A stretch of DNA of 64,000 nt. Source: Strigamia acuminata. Its lineage: Eukaryota > Arthropoda > Chilopoda > Geophilomorpha > Linotaeniidae. Each line of letters starts with the position of its first letter. The first letter of the stretch is position 1. The notes beneath the pieces were generated by a model. That model did no database searches and was not told the DNA's origin. It saw only the letters and a program-made list of their open reading frames with translations. This document shows positions 9,684-20,407 of this stretch, one piece after another. Position numbers and translations under genes: made by a program. The DNA lies in the NCBI GenBank assembly GCA_949358305.1, contig OX442314.1, forward strand, positions 16,051,060 through 16,115,059, written 5' to 3'.

Positions 9684-11026
9684 TTCCGAACTCAAGAAGA
9701 GCCCTGGAAGCTGGGCTCCCATTGGCCGAGCTATCTCACTAGTGTAGCAGTAGTTGCTAGGGATTGCAGTACCGGACGGTTTTCATGGTACCGGTATTCG
9801 GTACTGAAATTTTTTTCCGGTACTAAATTCGGTTCCGGTCCCAAATGAAAAATGGGCACCGGTACTGGCACCGGTATTGGTACCGGTTCTGGATAGTCTA
9901 TCTATTTCTCACCAAAAAAATATTTATTTGTCATGTATACTGGTAATTACAATTTATTCACCAGGCTGAAGTTGGCACCACATTCACATTTGCCCAAACT
10001 ACTGATAGAACAAATCCCAACTTTTTTTTACCATGGATTTCAATGGTTTTTACACGAAAAGGTAGAGGACTTTCTCCTAAACAAATCGTGAACAGCACAA
10101 GTCTCTACTCCTTTTAGTTTTCGAGCAGCAAGCATTTGAATATGGCACAAAAAAAACTTGCACTAAATTTCCAAATCTGGTGCCACAACTTTAGACCCCA
10201 ATATCTCAACAAACCTGATCACGGACCTTCTCTACAAACCCTGAAAGGCACAACACTCTACCCCTCTTAGTTTTCGAGCGGCGGACACTTAAACATTGGG
10301 GAGCCTGCTGGGAAGCCTGCTGGGGAGCCTTCGTGTATCATGCACGGAAATCAAAAATTCTGAAATGCAACAACGCTGAAATAAAAAATGCAAAAAACTT
10401 GGAATATTTGGGTTTTTGTAATTTCAGTTGCGCCAAATTCAAATGGTCGCCGCTTGAAAACCAAGAGGGGTAGAGTGTTCTGCCTTTTAGGATTTGTAGA
10501 AGAGAAGGTCCTCTATATCGTTTGGTTTTTTAAATAAAAAATCCATCGTCAGGTTGTTGAGATATTGGGGTTTGAAGTTGTGGCACCAGATTTAAAAATT
10601 TAGTACAAGTCATTTTTGTGCCATATTCAAATGCTTGCTGTTCTAGTTCAGCCATTTGCCATTATTACTATTTCCAAGTTAATTTAAAAGGAGTAAATAA
10701 CGAGTGAAATAAAATTTGTCACCTCCTACATCATTAGAAATGCTGGTAGTAGTTGGCGTTGTTGTGTTGTTTATGATGATGGAAAGTACCGGTTCTGGTT
10801 CCGGTGTGAGGAACGGTTCCAATACCAAGAAAAGCTTACGGTACTAGTACCGGCCCTCAGTACCGACAGAAAAAAAACCTCGGTACCAAGACTGGTACTG
10901 AATCCCGGTACCAATACCGGTACTGGAACCGATACTGAAACCGGTACTGCAATCCCTAGTAGTTGCATTGCAGTTCCAAGTAGGCCAATGGGAGCCCAGC
11001 TTCCAGGGCTCTTCTTGAGTTCGGAA
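9684..11026. repeat. Outer inverted repeat split by a hAT insertion
   Basis: The left arm (9684-9727) and right arm (10983-11026) are perfect 44-bp inverted copies, beginning TTCCGAACTCAAGAAGAGCC and ending CTCCCATTGGCC. Weaker pairing extends outward through AACATCGCA. Removing the hAT-like element at 9758-10958 and one target copy leaves a compact palindrome with a loop of about 55 bases. This is therefore an older foldback element or inverted duplication that later received the insertion. Confidence 0.85.
9758..10958. mobile_element. 1.2-kb non-autonomous hAT-like element
   Basis: The terminal inverted repeat is TAGGGATTGCAGTACCGG. A perfect 8-bp target duplication, GTAGTTGC, lies at 9750-9757 and 10959-10966. 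An 8-bp duplication with TAGGG-type ends is diagnostic of the hAT superfamily. Subterminal regions on both sides are packed with GGTACC/CCGGTA motifs. The interior is itself a long palindrome: GCAAGCATTTGAATATGGCAC (near 10129) recurs inverted at 10618-10639, and GGTGCCACAACTT recurs inverted as AAGTTGTGGCACC. No transposase ORF is present. Confidence 0.93.
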
Positions 11027-13425
11027 TGAGTATAGGTGCGATGTTTAATATCGTATCTGCATGAATTATCAATAATCCAGATTAAACTAAGTTTAATTTT
11101 GATTTAAACTGTTGATGCACACCGTTAAGACACGTTTTTAAGGTTAATGGTTATTGCCTGGTCATTTCTGTCACGAGTTTAAATGAGTACTTTTCTTACT
11201 CGCAAACAAAAATGTGTTTTCTAAGTGTTTTAATCACAAAATTTGCCAAATAGTTATTTATAATTACTTTAAAAAAAAAAAAGAAAAAAAAGTCAATTAC
11301 ACCAATTCATTCACAATTACTGGTTTGCAATTGTAATTTCAATAGTAATGGAATAAGCTTAAAGCTTTCCCCGTGTAATTACTCAATAAAAATGTCAAAT
11401 AATATCTTTAATATCTAAAAAAAAAAGAGAAATAATTTCTTCCTGTGCGTACCCCTGTCTCTTTTCAAAACCTCTTGTTATTTAAGTGAACACTCCATTA
11501 AAACTATCGAATAAATTGTCAAATCATTCCATACTTAAAACTCAAATGATTTTCTAAATATATAAATTCCCAAAACTTAAATTTTTTTTTTGGAAATAAA
11601 AAAAAAACATAAAAAAAAACTGAAAAAATAAAATTAAGAACATTTAAACACCTTTTATGACTCCATAATTTCTGCTTGAAAGCAATAATAATAATTCCCG
11701 CTTAATGTTGTCATTCCAACAGTTGCTAAATAGACCTCATTCAGACCCATAAGCCTATTTAATAGTCTATTCACATCCCAGTTAATTCCAGATAATCAAA
11801 GCTTGATCCAGCTATCAGCACTCGATAAAACAAGACCTCATTTTCCAAACAAGTCAATTGCATGCAAACAATCGCAATATATATGTTTAGATTCAAACAG
11901 CGAAAATAAATCTACAAACTCATCTTTTATTCATACCAAAAGCTCAAACTCTCAAAACCCAGGTGTGCCGTTTGCGAGCTGCATACAGTGTATACGGAGA
12001 TGAAGATGCAAAAAGAGCAATTCTAATTTCGTTATATAGTTGTGCACAAAAGAACGCGTAAATGTTGACTTTGCAAACCAAAAAAAAAAAAAGGAGAAAA
12101 ACACAAAAATAAAGAGAAGAAAAAAACGAAATCCAAACAGCTTCTTCTGGGAACTTCTCAAAGTCAATACGCTTTACTACTTTATTTTTATTTTCCTTTC
12201 TCCAAAATAGAGATCGTGAATATCTTTAACTTGTTTCCAAAAAGGCCAACACATGTGACAAGTCCTCGTCTCTCCCATTTGGCAAGAGGAAAGATTGAAT
12301 GGCCGTCTTTTCTTTATGAGTCTGACATTCTTGCATCACAGGAATGCGATACAATCAAGAATCCCTTTTACTTTAAGTACACAACACGTTGAGGATGGTG
12401 TCTGGTAAGTTAATTGCAACACAGATTTATTCAAAGCAATTAATTCTCACTTGCTTTTGATTATACTCCAGTCACAATTCATTCAAACAATTAAGATCCA
12501 TTAAAACTAATTACAATCTGGACGAAAAAAAATTCATTATCCACTGAATTCAACAAGTGTGGGCTCGCTAACCCTTATCAGTCGAGATGTTATCGTAATT
12601 AGTTTCTTGGCTGCACTTGCTTCATAATATTTCCGGGAATTTGCCACAAACATGTGGTTGTGGAGGTTATGTAGTAATATTATGGATGCTATTAGTTCCA
12701 TTTTGCTGTTTGAAAACAAGTTAGACAGCACGTATATTATTGCTATAAAATAAAGTCGAATGAGTCCATTAAAACGGAAATTAAGAATAAAGCTTCGCGT
12801 AATTCAAACATTAAGCAGCGTATGGTTTTTAAAAAGTCAAATAAAAATTGTAAATTTCCGTTCCAAAATCCCTAAACTGTACACAGTAGACAGTAGACAC
12901 CAAAAAGAAATTGCGCACTTTACACAAGTGCCCGCTAATAAAATCTCTTGACCTTTGCCAAGAGGAAAAAAAACTTTGTCGTCGTAATTGTACAACATTT
13001 TAAAATTTATTTTGCGAAAAACAAGTTGTGTAGCAGCGTGGAACATTTTTTTTTCAGCAGCATTTTCATATTCCTCAGTATGACTCATGAAATAACCACT
13101 TCCACGTGATTGCCTGTATTCTTCGTTCAACTTTAACAACAATCTGCACAATCCAGCAGCTTGATTGGGTAAACAAGCACTAAAAGGCACCCGCAAACTG
13201 CCTCATGCGCCAACAATCAACCGATGGTATAACAAGCGCAATGAATTGCGAAGTGAAATGACTCCCACGGAGAAAGTTGTGTATTTGAATTAGCTAGTGT
13301 TTATGATGCTTTTCACAAAATGACGTTTATTGTGCAACTCCCTATTTCTAACAGTTGACTGACAAACACAAAGGAATCCATTGATCGACCGTATTGTCGT
13401 TTATCTGGAAATCGGCTTTATAGTA
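11027..13425. other. Intergenic AT-rich DNA
   Basis: No gene is recognised. Long A-runs occur at 11270-11290 and 11580-11630. A 119-codon minus-strand ORF at 12837-13196 has no motif I can identify, and I do not call it a gene. Confidence 0.45.
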
Positions 13426-13597
13426 GGCGCATTCATAAAGTCACGTTTAACTTGCAGTTAATCACATTTTGTTGATTAAAAGTCTTGCGCATGCTCACTG
13501 AGACTGAAAACAGACTAAAACGGCTGCCATTTTTGAAGTTGGAGCGATGCAAACAGTTTAAAATGCTGTTTAGTCTAAATGACTTTATGAATGCGCC
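13426..13597. mobile_element. 172-bp MITE, GGCGCATTCA family, TA duplication
   Basis: The element starts GGCGCATTCATAAAGTCA and ends TGACTTTATGAATGCGCC, a perfect 18-bp inverted repeat. TA lies on both sides (13424-13425, 13598-13599). The interior contains GTTTAAC and GTTTAGTCTAAAT motifs. Related copies are at 19977-20101, 21539-21609 and 26131-26233. Confidence 0.92.
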
Positions 13598-13857
13598 TAT
13601 ACTCTGTTCCGATACAACGTTATCCTAATTCCAGCCGTATCACTGGTGTAATGGCACAAAAATGATGCCCGTAACACCAGAATTGTTATCTAACTACTAC
13701 GCAAAACAACCAATAAAAAACTAAACCTTTATTCACCTTCCAAAAGAAATCAACCACCTATGCTAACTTTGATTGATTGATTGAAAGGGAAAAAAGCTCA
13801 TTTCAGCAAATAAAATAAATATTTTATTCCAATTAAATAAAATCCATCCTTCTAATC

Positions 13858-14624
13858 GAGGTCGGGTCGTTTAGTCGTAATTCACGTAGTCGACGCCGTT
13901 TAGTCTACGCCGTTTAGTCGACCAGGTCACTTAGTCGACGAATTTTGACGACTAACAAGTAAGTGATAAATAAAACAAATTTTTTTGGATGTAAAAACTG
14001 TCTGAAAGACTAAATAGCATCACTCATCTGTCATAAGAGCACTTCAGTTACTGGCCAGTCTGAGGATAAGATATGTTTGAATGGATTCTGTTTTTACAAA
14101 ACTAACAACATTACGCCAACTGATCACCGAAAGATTTGTTACATCTTCGCATGCGTCCAACAATCTGATTTCGTAGGATTTAGTATGACAGTAATCACTA
14201 AACACAATGCGGAAAATGACCAAAGTAACATGAAAAAGACGTCCACATTATGTGTTGTCACGAATGGTATTGGTGATAATAAGGCCACACAGCCATGTGG
14301 TATTGTCACTCGATATGTTATACCGTCCTACTGTATAATTCAGATGGGCTTGTTTGTAATATAAAGTTGTGCGGTCACTTGCCCATTCCAGTTCAATCAG
14401 TTTGAATTTCCATTTGATGCAGTGTAGAAAATCCTCATCAAATTGTGTATTATTTGAACGTCGACTAGACGTGCGTCGACTAGACGTCACCAAAGAGTTG
14501 GTCGACTAAGCGACCAGAAGTAGAACCGTCGACTAGACGACAGTCGACTAAACATTTTGCCGACTAAATGATCGTTTAGTCGATGTCGTCGACTAGACGA
14601 CAGTCGACTAAACGATTGGACCCG
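13858..14624. mobile_element. 767-bp element with 8-bp duplication and GTCGAC-rich ends
   Basis: A perfect 8-bp direct repeat TTCTAATC flanks it (13850-13857 and 14625-14632). The ends match as an imperfect inverted repeat sharing GGTC and TCGTTTAGTCG. Both subterminal regions contain degenerate iterations of TTTAGTCGAC / GTCGACTAGACGACA; at least ten GTCGAC palindromes occur, three left and seven right. The AT-rich interior has only short ORFs. The 8-bp duplication suggests a hAT-like non-autonomous element, although the termini are atypical. Confidence 0.85.
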
Positions 14625-14632
14625 TTCTAATC

Positions 14633-15782
14633 ACCGTTTACACTAAAATTCATTAAAAATAAACAGAACTACTTTTCCGCGTAGTAGAGCACAGTCCACA
14701 GTTAAGCGTAATCCGGCTCAACCAATTGGAAAATAGGACAACGTTGTATCAGAACAGAGTACTCGTATAGTGACTTATGTAATTTGTAAACAATTTTAAA
14801 CAATTTTTAAATTAAAACTTCTTTAGGTGCATTCAAAGTGTAGGCTTGTACGATAACACACACTAACAGCAGCAAAGACTCAAACTTTTAAATGAACCTT
14901 ATATTTTTCAATCTAGAAATTACAGCAAATTAACTACGGAGTAATTTAATACCGATGCATTTATAAGGCTTTTTATTCCACATAATGTGAAACCCTACGT
15001 GAAAACATACCGTATTGTAAAATGTCAAATATCAACTTCAGCTATACGGATTCAAAAAATGACAAATTTAGTGATACGACATGTGCAGCTGTATCTTGCA
15101 TCTGTACACAGTAACGAGCAAAACATGTTGCACGAATCAAAAAAGAATTGGACTCGAGATTCTACACACACGTGGTGTTGATGGCTGCCATCAACAAATA
15201 AATAACTTCAATACGGTACATAAAAAACAAAACACGGCGATAACCTACCAATTCATGTAAATAACTATCCTAACAAAATAAAAACATGTTAATACATGCA
15301 AAAATAAAAAACTCCATGCAAAGCCGGATATTAAATCTGACTACACCTTCGAATCAAAACAAAATCACCTGAGAAGCACTATACCAAAAGCTTAAAATGC
15401 TTTTCCCTTGTGATTTTAAGTCCGAATGCCTCTAGTGACTCAAGTTGTTTTTCTTTGCAGTGACATTCAAGAAGTGGGTCCATGACGGCTGTCCTCACAT
15501 TGAATATCAGTTTCTGAATTTTTTTTTGACAGGCATCTGCACTTTGAGCTAAGAATAGGATCTTTGGCTTGGTATGTCATAGCACCACTCACATTGAGCT
15601 CTGAAGAACATGACCAGACTCAATCCAGCCAAGATACCAGAAGGAAGCTTAGTGTAGGTCGTAGATTTGGATTAAAATCCTCTTCCACATCAATACCCTA
15701 CTCCAAACGACGGTTATAATAGAAGTATAATCAGAAAGAAATAATAAAAACCACAAACTCATTATCAAAACACCACCAACTA
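14633..15782. other. Intergenic, nothing recognised
   Basis: This is AT-rich sequence without a supported gene. A GGTGCATTCAAAG motif near 14826, preceded by TA, resembles one end of the GGCGCATTCA MITE family, but no matching right end is close. Confidence 0.4.
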
Positions 15783-16016
15783 CAGTTTCCGCCCGGTATC
15801 GTACTGCGCATCCCATTCTGTGCAGACGATTTTCTAATTCCAGTTGTTATTTAACAGTATTAAGCCTAATATTAGGCCTAATAATACAAAAAATAAGGTA
15901 AACAAAAAAATATATTTTGGTACTACGTTGTAAATTACTTTTAATAATGAGTTTACTGTTGTAAAATTTACTTTATTTTAGCATTATTAGGCCTAATAGA
16001 TACCGAGCGCAAACTG
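15783..16016. mobile_element. 234-bp MITE with TA duplication
   Basis: The ends are CAGTTTCCGCCCGGTATC and GATACCGAGCGCAAACTG, an inverted repeat with two mismatches. TA flanks it at 15781-15782 and 16017-16018. The interior contains the reverse complement of the 66-bp elongase leader (15799-15864) and inverted copies of ATTAGGCCTAATA. The CAGT terminus and TA target fit Tc1/mariner-type MITEs. Confidence 0.88.
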
Positions 16017-16018
16017 TA

Positions 16019-17895
16019 GTTCTGTTGTCCACAATGTGAGGCCAAAGGGAGTCTTTCGTGAAATATGGGTCTCGTATTAGAGCTAATGGAGTTAGAGCTA
16101 TATTATTGTATTGACAAAACTAAGCTTTGGTTGGCTTAACAATACTGTCATCGAATGTTGTTTACGACCTGAAGAAGTGTTTTTTAACAGACGTTATAGA
16201 CTGACTCGAATCACACTTAACTCAAGGCTTGTGCCAACGCGACGTTTCCTTGTTGCTGTTGCTGCTCAGTTCAGTGTGAAAAATTCTGCGGAAGGCCATT
16301 TCAAAGTCACTTGGTTTTATTTCTCTTTGCGGACGGTTGAATTGATTCTCTGCTGTTTCAAAATGAAATATGTTGATTCCCCGCTTCTTTACCATTAATT
16401 AAAAATGACAAAAGATTTTATAATTTTAGAAAACCTCTCCCTGGTGTTAAATCTATTGATATTGCTTCAAATAATTAAGTATTTCAACAAATTATCGTTT
16501 TGTTTCCGAAGTAATTTAGCAAATGAAATTAAAAGTCAATAGATTAGTTTATGTCATTAAATATTTAAATACGAGTATTCGTTTTGAGACAACGTAATAG
16601 AAGGAATTTATATTGCCATAAATTCATTTATTTATCCAGTATGAAAATCCAAGTGAGTCGGAGCTAACAAGTGACTTTATTTCCTGCACGGTACACAGAA
16701 ACCTTGCACGATCGTGTCTGGCATAAGTAAATAATACATGACACGTGCAGCAAGCTTCTCGAATATCTTATGCAACTGTAACCATAGAAATAAGATTACT
16801 CTTAATTGTTATTCTTCTCATGCTTGCGATATTTCTTTCTTCATTCAAAACAACAATTCGAGTTCAATGGCATTTTTTGGTGAATTTACTACACTTTATT
16901 TTCATCGTTTACCTTAATCGTATGTTTGCCCACCTGACAACGTTCTTATCTTTTATTTAGTTTAATTAATATCGTCTCGTATCGCCTTGGTTTGAATATT
17001 TGCTAAGCGTCACTAAGTCGGCTGAATCTGAATTAACGGTAGATCAGTTGATAAGACTGTTTTCCAAAGGTAAAGAAAGCCTTACTCAGCATCGTGCGAC
17101 AAATATACTTCGAAATCTGTTGGATCTGTTGATGCGGAGAAGGTGGAGGAACAAATGAGGAGTTTGGAAAAAGCGTCTCGACAAGGGCTTTCTTTCTAAC
17201 CACGGATTTGCATTCCAGTACCTGCCGATTTGCATGAAACTCGCATGGCGACAACAAGGTGCTGAGTTTGTGGTTTCCAGTTGAAAGTAAAGAATATTAA
17301 AAACCACTGCTCTTGCCCTTTAACCACTCCCATTTGGTTTTTAAGGTGAGAATAGCAGTGCAGCTAGCGTGCATGTTGTGTTTGATAAGGAAGCGTGTAA
17401 TTGATTTCGTTCTATTCTATTTATAGTGAAAAATACTACTCAATTTCCAAAATAAGTTGTTTTTTATTCCGACATAAACAGAAAATCAGTCGTGAGATGC
17501 GAGTGGTTCAAGTGTGTAGGCAATAGCACTTTTGCTTGTCGTTTCCATAGTAACTGCTATCTTTTAAGACTAGACCATTCATTTCATTCGTTCCTTCAAT
17601 TCACGCACGAAAATAAAACCAAAAGAAAAACCTTTTCAGCAGTTTTAAGTTAAAATGATAGGGTATTCACAAACTGTTTTCCACTTTGATTTTTGACAAT
17701 TGAACTGTTACATTTCCCATGAGTGTTCTTAAAGTATTGAAAAAAATTAATGATAAAACAATTTTTTAAATGCGAAGTTTGGAATGGGCAACTTGGGTAT
17801 TGTTCAGTTATGAACTAGATAAAAAACAAATAGACCAAATTTTTAAAATGTATAAGATATACTGTATTCAGAATAATGACTGTGGCCGGAAAGGA
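16019..17895. other. Intergenic, nothing recognised
   Basis: No gene or repeat is supported. Short ORFs at 16111-16398 (plus) and 17033-17307 (minus) lack recognisable motifs. Confidence 0.4.
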
Positions 17896-18243
17896 TCACA
17901 ATGTTGCTACCAAGTCAATTGATTCGATGAAACGTTCGATACTTTCTTTGTTTGTGCTCTTGAAGTGCTTCAGATTTTTCGTTGTATCCACTTCCTGCCG
18001 AATGTTCACAGCAACCACGATGTCTTCTGTTGTGACTTTGGGGTTTGTCAACTGGTCAGTGATTTTCAATTGGTCCAGCATCGCCGTATTTCCAGTCACG
18101 AAAAGCTTTACATTGTCGTCTTTTTTCCGCATCCGAACACGTCATAGCCACGTCGGTCGCACTCGGCATTTAAATCGGGCTGTTTCAGTAGCATCAGTAC
18201 TGTTTCGTTAGTTGACTCCATAATTGATTCCATGGTCGCCATT
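17896..18243 (-). pseudogene. Unrecognised ORF pair joined by a possible -1 frameshift
   Basis: On the minus strand an ATG at 18243, in good context, opens a frame beginning MATMESIMESTNETVLMLLK. It runs about 41 codons to GGA-AAA-AAG and stops four codons later. The -1 frame stays open from there (DDNVKLFVTGNTAMLDQLK...) to a TGA at 17896-17898. The switch falls exactly on the heptamer A-AAA-AAG, the classic -1 slippery sequence, but a one-base indel in the A-run of a decaying gene is equally possible. The joined product would be about 115 residues. I do not recognise a family. The 22-bp minisatellite lies just upstream of its start, so a degraded mobile-element ORF is a reasonable guess. 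Confidence 0.35.
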
Positions 18244-18290
18244 GTTCTATGTTCGGTTCAAATCTGCTTAAAATATGCTCGAACTCTGAT

Positions 18291-18850
18291 TGAACTCTTC
18301 TTAAATCTTGTTGAAATCCACGTGAATCTCCGTTGAAATCCACGTAAATCTCCGTTGAAATCTACTGAATCGCTGTTGAAATCCGTTGAAATTTCCGTTG
18401 AAATCCGTTTGAATTTCCGTTAAAATCCGTTTGAATTTCCGTTGAAATCCGTTTGAATTTCCGTTGAAATCCTCTTAAATTTCCGTTGAAATCCTCTTAA
18501 ATTTCCGTTGAAATCCTCTTAAATTTCCGTTGAAATCCTCTTAAATTTCCGTTGAAATCCTCTTAAATTTCCGTTGAAATCCTCTTAAATTTCCGTTGAA
18601 ATCCTCTTAAATTTCCGTTGAAATCCTGTTGAATTTCCGTTAAAATCCTGTTGAATCTCTGCTGAAATCCACTTGAATCTCCCTTTTAAATCCGGTTGAA
18701 TCTCCCTTTGAAATCCAGTTAAATCTCCCTTTTAAATCGTGTTAAGATTCTCTTTGAATCCCGTTGAAATCCCGTCAAGATTTTCTTCAAATCCCGTTGA
18801 AATCCCATCAAGATTTTCTTCAAATCACGTTGAAATTCCGTTGAGATTCT
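18291..18850. repeat. 22-bp minisatellite
   Basis: The unit is GTTGAAATCCTCTTAAATTTCC. The most homogeneous copies lie at about 18460-18615, and diverged variants (CGTTGAAATCCACGTGAATC, TTTGAATCCCGTTGAAATCC) lie on both sides. This gradient, identical in the middle and degenerate at the edges, is expected of a tandem array maintained by slippage or unequal exchange. It is non-coding: the 22-bp period shifts frame at each unit and stops occur. Confidence 0.93.
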
Positions 18851-19589
18851 CCTTACATTAACTCGTTCTGTGTCGTTTTTGTCCTTGTTTCGTTGCAAAT
18901 CCAGTCAAATTGTTCTTCCTTTCTCCCCTTTTCTTCTTGTGGTTTTCCTTCGCCACGCTGGCCATTAACGTGTTGCATCCCTCAGTCATGTGCCCTTGAT
19001 AAACTTCAAATTTTATTTTTTTTCTGAGTTTTTTCTTAGTTCTGTGTCGACTGCACTATGTGAGGTATGAAAGGACTTGTCTGAAGCGTGTCACGAGTTA
19101 AACTAAACTTTATTTACACTTTTCAAGTCTATAATACATAAATTGGTTCTGGTTTTTGTATTGACATCTGGATGGCTGTCCAGTGTCTGTCATCGTGGTG
19201 GGCATCATGTGTGTGCAAATTGTCCCCCACTAGGTCAGGCATCGTGGTAGCACCCTGAGTGGTCAACTCATCTGGGAATCTCAGTTGTTTCTCATCCTTG
19301 TCTGATGAAAGTACTGTTTCTAGAACATGAACACCTGTCTCAAACTGTGATTTTCCCAGCTCTCGGTGCAAATGCTAGGTTGGGTCCTTCAGAAAGTTGA
19401 AGTGTTTCTTACTGATGGTTTCCGTGATGTAAAACAAATTGTGCGACCGTCATTGTTTATTATGGGTGACAAGAGTAATTTTATTAAAAATAGGTGGCAC
19501 TGTAGTAACAGCGTCACAATATAAAACAATGGTCAAGAATGACCAATGGAGTGTGAAACACTCCAAAAGTCATCCCGCAGATCGCATGG
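18851..19589. other. Intergenic; possible retroelement remains
   Basis: A pyrimidine-rich stretch (18860-19060) is followed by ACTAAACTTTATTTACACTT and an 80-codon minus-strand ORF (19129-19371) without identifiable domains. I cannot assign an element. Confidence 0.3.
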
Positions 19590-19830
19590 CCTAACTTATA
19601 TGGTTAAAAAATATATTGCAATTACATTGTAATATATTATTATGTACTTTGAAATGCATTAAGTTACACAATGCACCGGAGAATGAATGCATTTTATAAT
19701 ACATTTTATAAAATGTACAGTATTTTTGAAGAATTCAGAATACACTTTAGAATGCATTATTTTGGCAAATCAAAAAATTATTGTAAAACATTATTTTGCA
19801 CCGTATGGGAACCCCCTCACAAGTATTCTG
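19590..19830. repeat. AATGCATT-rich AT repeat
   Basis: It has several AATGCATT-type palindromes (GAAATGCATTAAG, GAATGCATTTTATAA, GAATGCATTATTTTGG) and ends near CCGTATGGGAACCCC. Similar motifs in similar order occur in the tails of repeat copies A (about 1515-1850) and B (about 3920-4230), which end near CATACGGGTAT. This suggests a diverged third member of the same AT-rich family. The alignment is only by eye. Confidence 0.4.
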
Positions 19831-19976
19831 CAGTACTTACTTGACCATACTAACAAGTAAGTATCACACTACTTACACTTATATTTTTAACCCACCTAAA
19901 AACTTAGTCGGACATTTTACTCGCAATACACGGCAAATATAAAAAAAAGATTTAAGAATTGATGTAAATAATACTA

Positions 19977-20101
19977 GGCCCATTCATAAAATCATTTAAA
20001 CTTGTTTATCTTTTATAAACCAGTCTAAATGTAAAATTTTAGATGTTAAACTTTACATTTAGATTGGTTTAAAAAAAATAAAACCAGTTGATGAATGCAC
20101 C
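19977..20101. mobile_element. 125-bp MITE, GGCGCATTCA family
   Basis: The ends are GGCCCATTCATAAAATCA and GTTGATGAATGCACC, flanked by TA at 19975-19976 and 20102-20103. An internal inverted pair, AGTCTAAATGTAAA / TTTACATTTAGATTGG, makes it a near-complete hairpin. The termini match the element at 13426 at most of the first 12 positions. Confidence 0.8.
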
Positions 20102-20324
20102 TAACTGTTCAATGCAAAAAATGCATTATCTGTATGCAAAAAGTGTATCTTACAGTACGGTACTGCTTTACCCACAGCAAATGATAAAAAATTTCCATAT
20201 TTAGTAGGTTTGTATCGTATCATGAAAAATTTACACTTAATTTTTAATTTACAAATATCAGATCGATACATATCACTTTAAGATGAAAAAAATAGCATCT
20301 ATTTTCAGCAAGCTAGACCAGTTG

Positions 20325-20407
20325 GCGCCTGAGAAGTTACGTCAAGGGAATCAAACCGCAAATCTCCTGATTGCCGGTCAGGTACATTGACCACTGCGCT
20401 ATCGGAA
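20325..20407 (-). repeat. tRNA-derived sequence (SINE head or tRNA pseudogene)
   Basis: On the minus strand an A-box TAGCGCAGTGG and a B-box GGTTTGATTCC occur at normal spacing. A possible anticodon arm CCTGA-CCGGCAA-TCAGG lies between them. The acceptor ends do not pair and base 33 is not T, so this is unlikely to be a working tRNA gene. A polymerase III promoter from a tRNA-derived SINE fits best. Confidence 0.65.

Noticed and set aside
12837-13196. 119-codon minus-strand ORF
   Set aside because: No recognisable motif, and its neighbours are MITEs and AT-rich DNA. There is insufficient evidence for a gene.
14077-14493. ORFs of 81-95 codons within the 13.86-14.62 kb element as a transposase
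   Set aside because: They overlap on opposite strands, have no catalytic motif and are far too short.
20325-20407. Functional tRNA gene
   Set aside because: The acceptor strands do not pair, the T-arm is poor and the anticodon-loop base 33 is C.
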